A DNA stretch of 41,364 nt from Bacillota bacterium (GCA_018903255.1 JAHIQT010000204.1:1-41364); one strand, 5' to 3'. Counted from the first letter of the stretch, positions 17,316-26,439 are shown. Numbers and translations are program-made. Notes: generated by a model not told the origin, from the letters alone.

Positions 17316-17930
17316 CTAGTTAGCCACAAATTCTGATCCAACAACCTGACCCTTGGGCAGGTTGAGATAAACAATCGCATAGGAGCCGTCGGGGTTAAAC
17401 CAGGCGCGGCCGGTAATCGGTTTGGTGGTATCGGCTTGGGGCTGGCTCAGGCTGATTTCGATGCCGTCGCTGCCCATTACCCCCTTGACCTCGTAAAAGG
17501 GCATCCCGACGGCCATCCGGTAGGCCTGTTTATCCGTCACCGGGAAGGGATTCAGGGCGATCAATTCGGAGGCTGGACTGGTCGGAACCAGCCGTTTGGC
17601 AAAGACTAACTGTTCTTCACTGTAGTTAATCAAGACCCCGTAGCCGCTGTCCGGATCACGATAGGCGACCTGACCATCGGGTTTAACTTCGCCGGCGCTG
17701 CCGAGCAGGGCTTCGACCTCGGCACGGGGCATATCGAGGCTGACCAGCTGATAGAATTTCAGGGCTGGCAGGTTTAGGTCATTTGCCTTATTATTAGTAG
17801 TCGGAACCTTATCGGTGCGGCTTTCGGCTTGTTTGGTTTCATTTTTAGGGGCGGCACAGCTACTAAAGAGCAGGAGGCCGGCCAGCAACAAGGCGCCGAG
17901 TTGGAGCGGTCTGTTAATTTTTAATTTCAT
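17316..17930 (-). CDS. Putative lipoprotein with BamE/BLIP-like repeats
   Basis: 204 residues. A signal with lipobox (LLLAGLLLFSSC, Cys at about 25) is followed by a Lys/Thr/Asn linker. Two short units, LVSLDMPRAEVEALLGSAGEV and YRMAVGMPFYEVKGVMGSDG, share the pattern 'aliphatic-x-MP/GM-x-x-x-EV-x-x-hydrophobic-hydrophobic-G'. This pattern is seen in BamE-like/BLIP-like small domains of Firmicute lipoproteins. The strand-rich remainder (GYGVLINYSEEQLVFAKRL, SYAIVYLNLPKG) fits that fold. It is probably anchored on the outer face of the membrane; the ligand is unknown. The start has only a weak AGAGAG site. It is monocistronic, with its own terminator. Confidence 0.65.
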   Translation of the reverse strand: MKLKINRPLQLGALLLAGLLLFSSCAAPKNETKQAESRTDKVPTTNNKANDLNLPALKFYQLVSLDMPRAEVEALLGSAGEVKPDGQVAYRDPDSGYGVLINYSEEQLVFAKRLVPTSPASELIALNPFPVTDKQAYRMAVGMPFYEVKGVMGSDGIEISLSQPQADTTKPITGRAWFNPDGSYAIVYLNLPKGQVVGSEFVAN

Positions 17931-18069
17931 CGCGTTTTCTCTCTTTCATTTAAATTTACGTCTAAATTTTCATCAAACTTGTATTTCACTATTTGTTGAT
18001 ACTTCGCTATGGTTGTTTTTTACCCTTTTGATAAAATAATTATCAGAAATTTTTACAGAAACTAAAAAA

Positions 18070-18434
18070 GCCCGCAATCCGAGTCGTCTTGATCGCAGCT
18101 GTCGCGCCGATAATCCCAGCTGTGGCCAGCTTAGCGCAACGCAAACAGTAACCTTTCCCAATCGCGGCTATTGCACCGTCAAACTAAACAGCCCGGTAAA
18201 TTTGACCGCATCGCAACGGTTTGCGGTGATGATTAAATACACCCCCCAAATGCTTATCCGATCCCGGTCGAGCGTGCCATGGCCAATTATTGTAGTGGCG
18301 TAACGGCTAAGGCCGGCACCTCCGGCTACGGCTAGGGCTACCGGCTCAAAGTAATCCAGATTGAGGTCGTCCCCAAGGGCACCTACGCCATCAGCTATAG
18401 CGATGATGGTCCGGCTTATCTGGAATTGAATTAA
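18070..18434 (+). pseudogene. Decayed lectin-like / ChW-repeat surface protein fragment
   Basis: The plus strand contains TVKLNSPVNLTASQRFAVMIKYT, then after a one-base frame change NAYPIPVERAMANYCSGVTA, then AKAGTSGYG, an in-frame TAG, GYRLKVIQIEVVPKG and a final stop. The first two pieces resemble the lectin-like domain that accompanies C1-family peptidases in clostridia; the last is the end of a ChW repeat. There is no start and at least two disruptions. It is the only plus-strand surface-protein remnant in this block. Confidence 0.55.
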
Positions 18435-18440
18435 GCATCA

Positions 18441-18474
18441 AAAAAAGCAGCGCGGCAAAACACGCTGCTTTAGT
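18441..18474 (-). terminator. Terminator of the LRR-ChW gene
   Basis: AAGCAGCG and CGCTGCTT pair around a ~10-base loop. On the minus strand TTTTTTTGATG follows. A weaker T run on the plus side could also serve the decayed plus-strand gene. Confidence 0.75.
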
Positions 18475-18580
18475 CTATCAACTAACCAATCCGAAAAGGG
18501 CGAAGCGCTTTGTTGGCGTGACTCAAACAACGCTTAGCACTCACCGTGGACAACACCACCTCGACGGTTAATGAGCTGGT

Positions 18581-19660
18581 TTAAACGGCCGGATCAATGC
18601 TCGGGTCAATACTGCCGACGCCCACTCCGACTTGAACAAAGGGGCGTTTGGTTGGTCCCGGCGCGGGTGAACCCTTAGGCAGAATCAGCACCCGGATGCC
18701 TTCGAGTCGATAGCCAAAGCCGGCAGTACCGGCATCCTGTCCGTTTTTGGCCCAGTCCAGCCAGCCAAAGTTTTGTGCATGAACCTGATAGTAAATGTCA
18801 TATTGGGTCATCTCTTTGGGCAGCATCACCCGGATCGCTTCGAGCCGATAGCCCATCCCGGAGGTGCCGCTGATCTCCTTGTCGTGTTTCCACCCCTGCC
18901 AGCCGATATTCTGGATATGGGTCTGGTAAAATATATCGAACTCTACCTTGTTACTGGCATCCCAACCAGTCATCTGGATGGCCTCTAGGCGGAGTCCCTT
19001 GCCACTGGTGCCGCTCATTTCACCATCGCTTTTTTGCTCCTGCCAGCCGATATTTTGAATATGGGTGCGGTAGTAGCATTTCAGGAGTGAGGTGGTGGGG
19101 CTACCTTTAGGTACAAAGGGGATCCCGTTGTCGTTAGCGTATTGTTCTGCATAGGAACCAGCCACGCCATAAATGGTCAGATTGGTGCAACCATCAAAGG
19201 CGGTGCTGTGGATAGAGACCACACTCGTAGGAATGTCAATACTCTTGAGTCCAACACAGTCGCGAAATGCATTGGCACCGATAGTTTTGATATGGGGTCC
19301 AAAAACCACCGAGGACAAAAAGTAGTTGCGAATAAAGGCCGACTCGTAAATATTGGCCGTCCGCCTGAGAATAATCCCAGTCAAATTAGTGTTGTCGGCA
19401 AAGGACCAGGGGCCGATATCAATGACACCATTTTTTGGAGTTGCGATGGACACGTCAATATTGCCGCCCTTGCCGCGGTAATTGATTATGATCACATCAA
19501 AAACATTCAGATCCTCAAGGATATAGTCCCCGGAGACATAGGCGTCCGAGGCTAAGGCCTCCAAATCCGCATCACTAAGGTTTTCGGCTAACATTATCGT
19601 CGGAAAGAACACGATCAGAACAGCAAGGACTGCACCAATTTTTTTCAGTTTTGTTTTCAT
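18581..19660 (-). CDS. Secreted protein with BspA-type leucine-rich repeats and three ChW repeats
   Basis: The start at 19660 is chosen because GGAGGAAATC directly precedes this ATG; the 25 in-frame residues upstream lack a site. The product is 359 residues. A signal peptide (KIGAVLAVLIVFFPTIMLA) is followed by a BspA-like LRR_5 region at ~60-185 (IKTIGANAFRDCVGLKSIDIPTSVVSIHSTAF and similar). Three ChW repeats follow at ~195-330, each with the pattern H-x-Q-N-x-GW ... GTSG/GTAG-x-G-x-RLE-x-I. A short Pro/Gly tail has no LPxTG or SLH anchor. ChW repeats are thought to mediate surface or cellulosome-like interactions in clostridia. It is probably released or cell-surface bound by non-covalent means. 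Confidence 0.82.
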   Translation of the reverse strand: MKTKLKKIGAVLAVLIVFFPTIMLAENLSDADLEALASDAYVSGDYILEDLNVFDVIIINYRGKGGNIDVSIATPKNGVIDIGPWSFADNTNLTGIILRRTANIYESAFIRNYFLSSVVFGPHIKTIGANAFRDCVGLKSIDIPTSVVSIHSTAFDGCTNLTIYGVAGSYAEQYANDNGIPFVPKGSPTTSLLKCYYRTHIQNIGWQEQKSDGEMSGTSGKGLRLEAIQMTGWDASNKVEFDIFYQTHIQNIGWQGWKHDKEISGTSGMGYRLEAIRVMLPKEMTQYDIYYQVHAQNFGWLDWAKNGQDAGTAGFGYRLEGIRVLILPKGSPAPGPTKRPFVQVGVGVGSIDPSIDPAV

Positions 19661-19748
19661 GATTTCCTCCAATTTTCCATGAATCCGGTGAAACAAAAAG
19701 ATAAAAGCTAATAATAGAATACCCTGGAAAACCAATAATAATCTCGCT

Positions 19749-19995
19749 TTAACTTAAAATTTTGGCGTAAAGAATGCGCTGTATTTTAGCAACCTTTTCA
19801 GGTTCCCGAACCAGATAAAAGACAGCATAGTTTTTTACTGGCAACAAACGATACTCCGCTTTAAGTGGTTTTATCAAAGGGTAAACCTGATGAGCATAGA
19901 GAAACTGATCCAGCAAGGCAATGGCCTTTTCTAAATCCGTTTAAATCAATGAGATGCTTGTCCGACAGCATCACGGCAATTTTTTTCACATCCAT
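19749..19995 (-). pseudogene. RelE/ParE-type toxin remnant (frameshifted)
   Basis: An ATG at 19995 opens MDVKKIAVMLSDKHLIDLNG and is then out of frame. In the next frame the sequence continues DLEKAIALLDQF, then HQVYPLIKPLKAEYRLLPVKN, then YAVFYLVREPEKVAKIQRILYAK and a stop. The second part is a typical RelE/ParE toxin C-terminus. The N-terminal piece may be a remnant of another frame or of the antitoxin. No intact partner is adjacent. Confidence 0.65.
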
Positions 19996-20065
19996 GACAG
20001 TCCTTCTTGCTGATACCAATTAGCATCAATTTGTATCACTAGTACAGCGCCGGGAGAATGCCAAC

Positions 20066-20092
20066 AAAAAAACCTCCCATCACTGGAAGGTT
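20066..20092 (-). terminator. Terminator of the ChW-FIVAR-YDG gene
   Basis: The minus strand has AACCTTCC, a short loop, GGGAGGTT and TTTTTGTTGG. It lies ~80 bp past the stop of the large surface-protein gene. Confidence 0.7.
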
Positions 20093-20172
20093 TAAGCACT
20101 AAAAAGCAGCGCCGTCAGACGGTGCGTTGTCAGGCAGTCAGCCTGGGCAGCCGTTTCATGCTTCATGCATGC

Positions 20173-22830
20173 TCATGACAGCGGCCAGAGGTAGATATTC
20201 AGCCGACCGCCGGCAACATTAACCCCGCAGATCTGATAATCATCCGGGATAGTCGGAAACTCGATTAGCGGATACAGCTCGGTTTTTGTCGTCAAATTGT
20301 ATTGGATTAATTTCCCCTCCTGCTTCAGAACCAGATAGCAATCCGCCCCTGCCGCCGTTTGATAGGCCCCGATGACTTCCCGGTCTGCTAAAATAATGGT
20401 GGTCAGGGAGTCGGTCCAAGTATCCGCGTCTTGGGTAATCTGATAGACCTTGCCATCCGTGGGGTCGACCGCCAATGCGATGCCATCAGCAACCCCGGCA
20501 TAAACTGGATTCGCCAGTAATAAATCACCGCTAAAGGGTGTCTCCCAGGTGTTTCCGCCGCCGTATTGTTTAATGGTGCCATAACCGGCTCCGGCAAAGA
20601 CGGCCCCGTCATGATCGACGGCAAAGATACGAAAGCCCTGGGGCAGTTCCGTCGCAATGGCCAGTTCATTGGCAACCGTCGGCGCCGACCAACTGCCCGT
20701 GCTGCTATCATAGCTGACCACCCGGAGATCTTTTTTGATCACCCCAATAGTGGTGGTAAAATCATCCGGTTTCAGGTAATTACCGATGTCCTCGCCCGTA
20801 ATTTGATACACCACAGTAATGGGTTTTTCCGAGCCCAATTGCGGGTCGTTATAGGACGCCGTGGCCGTCACCGCAACGTTTTCGCCCTCAGTCACACCGC
20901 TGAGGGTCACCTCCGTCACCGCCGCCGTCGCCAAGCCATCATAGACCTTGGTGGTGGTCAAATTCTGGCTGGTAACGGTTAGCTGTTTGCTGGTGATCTC
21001 CCCCTGATCGGTCACCAACCTGGTCAGCGGCCGATAATTTTCCCGATCGGCACCGGTTAGCGAAACGGTGACCCAGACGGCCAGTTTATCCCCCACTGCT
21101 GGGGTCGGATAAGCTGCTGTGGTGACCGGCACAACATCATCTTGGCGATATTTATTGTCGATTGTGCCCGGATTGGTGACCGCTGCCGTCGCGGTGCCGT
21201 CGTATGCTTTGGCGGTGGTCACGGTAATCCCGCTCATGACAAGATCAATGGGGGTAATCACCCCGGCGGTGGGATAAATTTCATCCACCGGGGCGGTATA
21301 GTTTCCCAAAACAGTCTCGTCCCCGGTTAAGACATAGGTCACGGTGAGGGGCTTATTCGCTTCCGCTTTTTTGGTTGCATAGTTGGCAATCGGGGTCACG
21401 ATGACATCATCCGCTCCGACGACCCCGGTAACCGTCCCGTTATCGGTCACGTTGGCATTTGTGGAGCCATCATAGCTTTTATCGGTGCTGACAACTACCC
21501 CGGCAGCCGTTAAGGGCTGAGGGGTGATTTCGCCAAACAGGGTATAAATTGGCGCCTGATAATTATCTTTGTCGCTCCCGGTCAGGACACAGCTGACCGT
21601 GATGAACTTATGGGTATCGGCCGTTTCATCGTAATAGCTGGCTGCCGTTGACAATATACTGACCTCGTCAGTGCCGACGATGCCCATAAGATGACCGATT
21701 TCGACCGCTGCCTTATTGGTTCCGTCATATACTTTTGAAATGCGATGAGTAAAGATATTAAAGCTCAGCGGTTTTGGGGCAATGATCCCGGAAGCCGCCG
21801 TATTCCCCGGCTTAATGTAATTACCGGCATCGGCCCCAGCCAGGGTATACGTGACCTGGATGAGCTTGTCGCCGCCGGCCGTTTTACTGTCATAGTTGGC
21901 CATGGCGGTGACGGTTACCTGATCTCCGGGAGCCACTCCGGTCAGGGTACCCGCGGTCACCGCCGCCCAGGTTGTCCCGTCATAGTATTTGGCGGTGGTA
22001 ATGGTGGGTGCACTGATGGACAGCTGCTTTTTGGCAGGGGAGCCAGGGCCGGGGTCAGACGGTGGTGGCACTGGCGTCACAACCGGTGGTACGGTCAGGC
22101 CGGGGGCTACCATCAGCCGTTGCGGGGCTTTTTCAAAGACCACCCCATCAACATTGACAATGGCCCCGATCACATTTCCCGGCCCTTTAATGGCGCTTTT
22201 GCCATTGATCATCAATGCCTGGACGGTGGTTCCGGCAGCGAGATTAAGGATACTGCCGGCCGCCGTCGCTCCCACGCTCAACCGACCGATGGTGGTGGCC
22301 GGGCCAGCGGTGGTGACGCTCAGCTCGGGGGCATTGACGGCAACGCTGTCAAAGGCTCCTTGTAAGATAATCGTCTCGCCGGCGGCATCCTCGGCAATCA
22401 CCACCGCCAAGCCGGTGGCGTCGGTAGCCACAATCCGGACCGCCCCGCTGGCAGTTTTTTCCATCACAATGGTTTTATAAGACCCGCCGTTAATGTGAAT
22501 ACTGTTAACCCCGCCGCCGCGGACAAAGGTATCCCCCATAACCGTCACATTATTCAGGGTCACGGTGCCATCCCCGACCGCCTCACTGATGGTTAGCTGG
22601 CCTTCAATCACCAGATTCTGAAGTATTACGGCATCGGCGACAAGGGTGACATCACCATCAATGGTTTCATTGCCGCTGGCCGGGCCGAAGGTTCCGGCGC
22701 TGTCATAGACCACCGGCTCAGCTTTTTTAACCAGTTGGTGATAAGCCGTCTGGATCGCTTTAACTGCAGCATTGACCGTCATCTGTGACTGCTCGGCCGT
22801 CACCGCATGGCTTTCAATGGCCGTTTGCAA
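20173..22830 (-). CDS. Large surface protein, C-terminal part: FIVAR, beta-rich region, five YDG repeats
   Basis: This open frame of 885 residues is the downstream part of one broken gene whose start lies at 23471. It begins inside a FIVAR-like helical module (to ~36). A glycine/valine-rich, beta-helix-like region follows at ~50-240 (ETIDGDVTLVADAVILQNLVIEGQ) and a Pro-rich linker at ~245-266. Five YDG-domain repeats start near residues 281, 366, 451, 541 and 628 (KYYDG, KVYDG, KSYDG, KAYDG, KVYDG), spaced 85-90 residues apart. A ~150-residue propeller-like end (FRIFAVDHDGAVFAGAGYG, IALAVDPTDGKVYQI) closes it. No sortase or SLH anchor is seen. It is probably extracellular adhesin-like. Without the frameshift the whole protein would be about 1,100 residues. 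Confidence 0.75.
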   Translation of the reverse strand: MQTAIESHAVTAEQSQMTVNAAVKAIQTAYHQLVKKAEPVVYDSAGTFGPASGNETIDGDVTLVADAVILQNLVIEGQLTISEAVGDGTVTLNNVTVMGDTFVRGGGVNSIHINGGSYKTIVMEKTASGAVRIVATDATGLAVVIAEDAAGETIILQGAFDSVAVNAPELSVTTAGPATTIGRLSVGATAAGSILNLAAGTTVQALMINGKSAIKGPGNVIGAIVNVDGVVFEKAPQRLMVAPGLTVPPVVTPVPPPSDPGPGSPAKKQLSISAPTITTAKYYDGTTWAAVTAGTLTGVAPGDQVTVTAMANYDSKTAGGDKLIQVTYTLAGADAGNYIKPGNTAASGIIAPKPLSFNIFTHRISKVYDGTNKAAVEIGHLMGIVGTDEVSILSTAASYYDETADTHKFITVSCVLTGSDKDNYQAPIYTLFGEITPQPLTAAGVVVSTDKSYDGSTNANVTDNGTVTGVVGADDVIVTPIANYATKKAEANKPLTVTYVLTGDETVLGNYTAPVDEIYPTAGVITPIDLVMSGITVTTAKAYDGTATAAVTNPGTIDNKYRQDDVVPVTTAAYPTPAVGDKLAVWVTVSLTGADRENYRPLTRLVTDQGEITSKQLTVTSQNLTTTKVYDGLATAAVTEVTLSGVTEGENVAVTATASYNDPQLGSEKPITVVYQITGEDIGNYLKPDDFTTTIGVIKKDLRVVSYDSSTGSWSAPTVANELAIATELPQGFRIFAVDHDGAVFAGAGYGTIKQYGGGNTWETPFSGDLLLANPVYAGVADGIALAVDPTDGKVYQITQDADTWTDSLTTIILADREVIGAYQTAAGADCYLVLKQEGKLIQYNLTTKTELYPLIEFPTIPDDYQICGVNVAGGRLNIYLWPLS

Positions 22831-23471
22831 GGCCGTCCAGCTGGCGACGGTGTAGTCCTCCGGAGCGGTTTTTTCAATCTGCGCAAGCAGCGCGTATAGG
22901 CCGTCAGATCGGTCTTGTTTTTAACTACAGCAACCAACAGCGCTTCCAGCCCCAAAGAACTGCCGACCGTGCCCAACTGGGCGCCATCGGCCAACCACTG
23001 GCTGTCATCGGCTGGCAGATCGCCAAGATTCTGAACATGGCCGCGATATTTGACGCTGTAACCGGAAACCGCCTCGCCTGATGTATCTGTCAGAACGATT
23101 TTGACGGCTTCAATCCGTAAGCTTTGCCCGCTCGTCCCGGCATAGTCGCCATCTTGAGGCCAGTCAGTGGAATCGTTTGCATCATAGAGCCAGCCCTTAT
23201 TCTGAACATGGACGTTATAACGGATCACCATGTCAGCCGGGATATCCCCAGTCAGCTTGATCGCAAAGCCCTCAATCCGCTTGCTCTGACCCTTGGTGCC
23301 AATCATCTCGGGGCTGTCCAGCCAGCTGCCATCGGACGAATAATCGCCCAAATCCTGAATATGACCCCGATAGACTACCCCGACTGGGCTGTCAACTGCA
23401 AAAGCCGTTACCGTCAAACAAAGAAACACCAGGATCATCAAGCCAACCCAGTAAAGCAATTTGATTTTCAT
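22800..23471 (-). CDS. Large surface protein, N-terminal part: signal peptide and three ChW repeats (frameshifted end)
   Basis: A signal peptide (MKIKLLYWVGLMILVFLCLTVTAFA) is followed by three ChW repeats at ~30-75, 82-130 and 140-183 (YRGHIQDLGDY, HVQNKGWLYD, YRGHVQNLGDL, each with GTxGxS-x-R/GLE-A). After KNKTDLTAY the reading leaves frame, producing an Arg-rich nonsense tail to a stop at 22800. The other frame continues ALLAQIEKTAPEDYTVASWTAL into the FIVAR module of the downstream piece. A paralogous fragment at 26986-27122 reads CGGCGCTG where this copy has CGCGCTG, which locates a one-base deletion at about 22896-22900. RBS and start are good. The product is either truncated or this is a pseudogene. 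Confidence 0.8.
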   Translation of the reverse strand: MKIKLLYWVGLMILVFLCLTVTAFAVDSPVGVVYRGHIQDLGDYSSDGSWLDSPEMIGTKGQSKRIEGFAIKLTGDIPADMVIRYNVHVQNKGWLYDANDSTDWPQDGDYAGTSGQSLRIEAVKIVLTDTSGEAVSGYSVKYRGHVQNLGDLPADDSQWLADGAQLGTVGSSLGLEALLVAVVKNKTDLTAYTRCLRRLKKPLRRTTPSPAGRPCKRPLKAMR

Positions 23472-23683
23472 TTCTTCTCCAATCCCCTAAGTTTTTGTTG
23501 GAAATTTCTTATCATTCTAATTCATTATCACTCTAATTCATTGTCATTTTTATGAAATCGCTGCTCTTATTTTATCACTCCATGAGACTTTTGTCGATTC
23601 TTTCAATCGCCTATTTTTAACCACAATTGTTTCGCGCCTGATCACCATCTCCTCTCCAAGTCGCCCCTTTAGTGCCGTAAAAA

Positions 23684-23710
23684 AGCCCAGTCAATTGATC
23701 TGAGCTTGGG
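23684..23710 (-). terminator. Terminator downstream of the GGDEF-EAL gene
   Basis: The minus strand has AAGCTCAG, a loop, CTGGGCTT and TTTTACGG, a stem with one G-T pair and a T run. Confidence 0.6.
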
Positions 23711-23727
23711 GTCGTATTATTGGCTTG

Positions 23728-23838
23728 TCAAGATTTGACGGTCTTTGAAAAATTCATCATGGCATAAAAAACGGCATAGTTTTTTACTGCTAGCAGCCGA
23801 TACTCACCATCAAGTGATTTTAGCAGCGGGTAGATCAG
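23728..23838 (-). pseudogene. Second RelE/ParE-type toxin remnant
   Basis: The minus strand reads LIYPLLKSLDGEYRLLAVKNYAVFYAM and then runs out of family similarity to a stop at 23728. It matches YPLIKPLKAEYRLLPVKNYAVFYLV of the remnant at 19749-19995. There is no start and no antitoxin. Confidence 0.6.
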
Positions 23839-23876
23839 TTATCTAACAAGATCTGCTCTACCCTTTAATTCATAGC

Positions 23877-25394
23877 TTACGTGAAATACTTCTGATCTAA
23901 CAACTTGATCGCTTTTTCAGGTTCGATCGGCTTTTGAAAGTAAAATCCCTGAAGAAAGTCAGATCCAAAGGCGCGCAACCGTTGGTAATCCTCTTTTGAT
24001 TCAACCCCTTCGGTTACAACCTGTAACTTTAATCCATGGCATATTGAAATAATTCCTTCCATGATAGAATGGTCCTCTAAAAAAAGAAAACGGTCTTTTA
24101 AACTCTTATCGATTTTTACTTTATCGACCGGCATATAAGCTAAGTAACTCAATGATGAATAACCGGTTCCAAAATCGTCAAGCGAAATTTTAAACCCAAA
24201 ATGACGCAACTCACTCAACAACGCAATGTTAAAGTCTGAATTCTCAATCAAAACACTTTCGGTGATCTCTATTTCGATAAGATTCGGTGCAATATCATAT
24301 TTAGCTAGGGTATCTTTAAGATAATCGACAATTTTGCCATCATAAAGCTGTTTGGCAGAAATATTAATTGCCACTGGCTTAATCGCGCCATGATTTGCTT
24401 TCCAGTTGCGCAATTGCCGACAAACTTGATCAATGACCTGATGGCCGATTGCTATGATCAGTCCAGAATTTTCTGCGACAGCAATAAATTGCAACGGCGA
24501 CAGTAGTGAATCTTCTATTCTTAAGAGTGCTTCAAACGATGAAACGTGACCGGTTCTCGAATCTATAATCGGCTGATAAAGCAACTTGAATTTATCTAAT
24601 TCCAAAGCGTTTTGCAATTCTCTTTCAATTTTAACATTATAATCAAAATCAGAAATCAAGTTTTCTGTGAAGTAACAAAATCTATTTTTTCCTTGATTTT
24701 TAGCTTGATACATGGCAATATCTGACTTTATTAGCAGATCGTCAACATTACTTGAATCGAGCGGATATTTTGCAATGCCGATGCTTACAGTAATTCGATT
24801 CTTTATTTTTTCAATGTAATTATTTTCTATCAGTGCATCAAAAAGTAATGCTATATGCGCTTCGATTTTTTCATTGTCACATATCCCTGACAGATGGATC
24901 GCAAATTCATCACCACCAATGCGATACACTGTTGTATTCTTGGATAGGACTTCTGTCATGATACAACTCATGTGTTGCAGCACCTTATCACCATAATGAT
25001 GGCCTTGCGTATCGTTGATATTTTTGAAATTATCAATATCTAGCAGCAGAATTGTTCCGCTCTCTTCTAACTTAATATGATGCATAATATCTTTCGTAAA
25101 TTTTCTTCTGTTGAATAAATTAGTCAGGTAATCACTATCAGCCAAAAATTCGATATACTCTTTTTGCTGATGGATTTCTTTGTTTTGAGCATTAAGTTGA
25201 TTAACCATAACGCCTAATTCTTCATTATTTTCTTTTAAAGCCTTCTCTGAATGACTCAAATTCACTGTAATTGCTAACAGTTTATATGCCATAAAACATG
25301 ACACTAGGGCAATCAGCCAGCCGATCAAAAGAATTAAATAGAACAATACCGATTTGCCATCAAAACTACTTTTAGGAACGGCTTTTACAATCAT
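23877..25394 (-). CDS. GGDEF-EAL part of a CHASE-GGDEF-EAL protein (downstream of an in-frame stop)
   Basis: A 505-residue frame. A membrane segment at ~14-40 (LFYLILLIGWLIALVSCFMAYKLL) and a coiled coil lead to GGDEF at ~85-250 with intact GGDEF (VYRIGGDEFAIHL). EAL covers ~255-505 with FEALLRI, IEITES, LDDFGTGYSSL, KIDKS, EGVES and QGFYF, all catalytic positions present. It is in frame with the CHASE-domain gene upstream: 25 sense codons separate the TGA at 25470-25472 from the ATG used here. No ribosome site is obvious at this ATG, so separate translation is doubtful. The ancestral protein would be ~743 residues and bifunctional for c-di-GMP. Confidence 0.85.
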   Translation of the reverse strand: MIVKAVPKSSFDGKSVLFYLILLIGWLIALVSCFMAYKLLAITVNLSHSEKALKENNEELGVMVNQLNAQNKEIHQQKEYIEFLADSDYLTNLFNRRKFTKDIMHHIKLEESGTILLLDIDNFKNINDTQGHHYGDKVLQHMSCIMTEVLSKNTTVYRIGGDEFAIHLSGICDNEKIEAHIALLFDALIENNYIEKIKNRITVSIGIAKYPLDSSNVDDLLIKSDIAMYQAKNQGKNRFCYFTENLISDFDYNVKIERELQNALELDKFKLLYQPIIDSRTGHVSSFEALLRIEDSLLSPLQFIAVAENSGLIIAIGHQVIDQVCRQLRNWKANHGAIKPVAINISAKQLYDGKIVDYLKDTLAKYDIAPNLIEIEITESVLIENSDFNIALLSELRHFGFKISLDDFGTGYSSLSYLAYMPVDKVKIDKSLKDRFLFLEDHSIMEGIISICHGLKLQVVTEGVESKEDYQRLRAFGSDFLQGFYFQKPIEPEKAIKLLDQKYFT

Positions 25395-25469
25395 TGTCGC
25401 ATCATATAGATTAACGTGATGAAAAATTATATTGTTGTCAGAAAAAGTGTCGTCAGTTACTTTATTGGT

Positions 25470-26108
25470 TCAAATAACACGCTCCAATTTGCTTAGCTCA
25501 TCAATTTTTGATAATTCAACATAATAATGGTCAGCAAGCTCAATCAGTCCGCTTGACTTTAACGTTTTATCTGAATCAAAAACAATCGAAACTTGGCCAA
25601 AATAATTGTTGTTTCGCTCAACAGGGATTCTTACAACAATTCCAACTCCACCCTCAACGAGATTAACTGGCGCTGTTATGATGGCCTTCTGATTAGATTT
25701 TGCATAATCAATCCAAGCCTTTTGTTCTTCATTTAAACTTAAATCCACGCCAATGATGCTCTTGTAATCATCAAATGGATAAATGTGTGTGATTTTTGTA
25801 TCGGTCAAAAACGACATACTCTGAACAACATCACTAGAAGATTCATAAATCCCTTTTGCAAAATAATTAAACTCATTTTGATTAAAATCCGGATTTATTT
25901 CAATATATGCGTTTAGTCCTTTGATGGCTGCCATTCTCGATGTGATTACATTTTCTAGATTAATCTTGACATACCTAAAGGTATCTTGCGTTTCTTTGAT
26001 GTGATTTTGATAGCTTCGATTATATTCAATCGCCGCTGTAAATATAAATAGAGACATCACCAATATGAAGACCATAAATGATATTACAACTCGATTCTTG
26101 GAACTCAT
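25470..26108 (-). CDS. CHASE-domain part of the same c-di-GMP protein, ended by an in-frame TGA
   Basis: The start at 26108 is chosen from AGAGGTGTC seven bases before this ATG. TM1 at ~7-26 (VVISFMVFILVMSLFIFTAAI) is followed by an extracytoplasmic CHASE domain (NLENVITSRMAAIKGLNAYIEI, FLTDTKITHIYPFDDYKSIIGVDLS, GGVGIVVRIPVER). The frame then meets TGA at 25470-25472 and continues open into the GGDEF-EAL part. This single nonsense change separates sensor from output. The short product alone would be a membrane-anchored sensor without function. It is otherwise undamaged, so the mutation looks recent, or a sequencing error. Confidence 0.82.
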   Translation of the reverse strand: MSSKNRVVISFMVFILVMSLFIFTAAIEYNRSYQNHIKETQDTFRYVKINLENVITSRMAAIKGLNAYIEINPDFNQNEFNYFAKGIYESSSDVVQSMSFLTDTKITHIYPFDDYKSIIGVDLSLNEEQKAWIDYAKSNQKAIITAPVNLVEGGVGIVVRIPVERNNNYFGQVSIVFDSDKTLKSSGLIELADHYYVELSKIDELSKLERVI

Positions 26109-26266
26109 AAAAGACACCTCTTTGCACTAAAATCAATTTCATAAATCAACACACTTTATCAAGCACGTTTTGTAACGAGGCAACAGATTGGGGTATGAAT
26201 ACAATAGACATATGCTATGATGACGATTTTTACGGATAATTGCAATCCCATTTCACAAATTTTAGC

Positions 26267-26439
26267 GGTATCTGACGCTGAAATCAGAAACCGCCTGGCC
26301 GTCGGCAGCGGTCAAGACGATCTTAACCGCTTCAATCCGTAGGCTCTCGCCCCGGATCCCGGCGTGGTCGCCGTCCCGCGGCCAGTTGCTGGTATCGTTT
26401 TTATCGCAATGCCAGCCCTTATCTTCAACCTGGACGTGA
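26267..26439 (-). pseudogene. ChW-repeat fragment
   Basis: The minus strand encodes HVQVEDKGWHCDKNDTSNWP, GDHAG, SLRIEAVKIVLTAADG and VSDFSV, clearly homologous to the second ChW repeat of the protein starting at 23471 (HVQNKGWLYDANDSTDWP). There is no start or signal peptide. It begins immediately after the stop of the DUF6790-like gene. Confidence 0.75.

Noticed and set aside
20173-22830. Periodic repeats in the surface gene as a CRISPR array
   Set aside because: The periodicity is ~260 bases and protein-level only (YDG repeats); there are no short identical DNA repeats with spacers.
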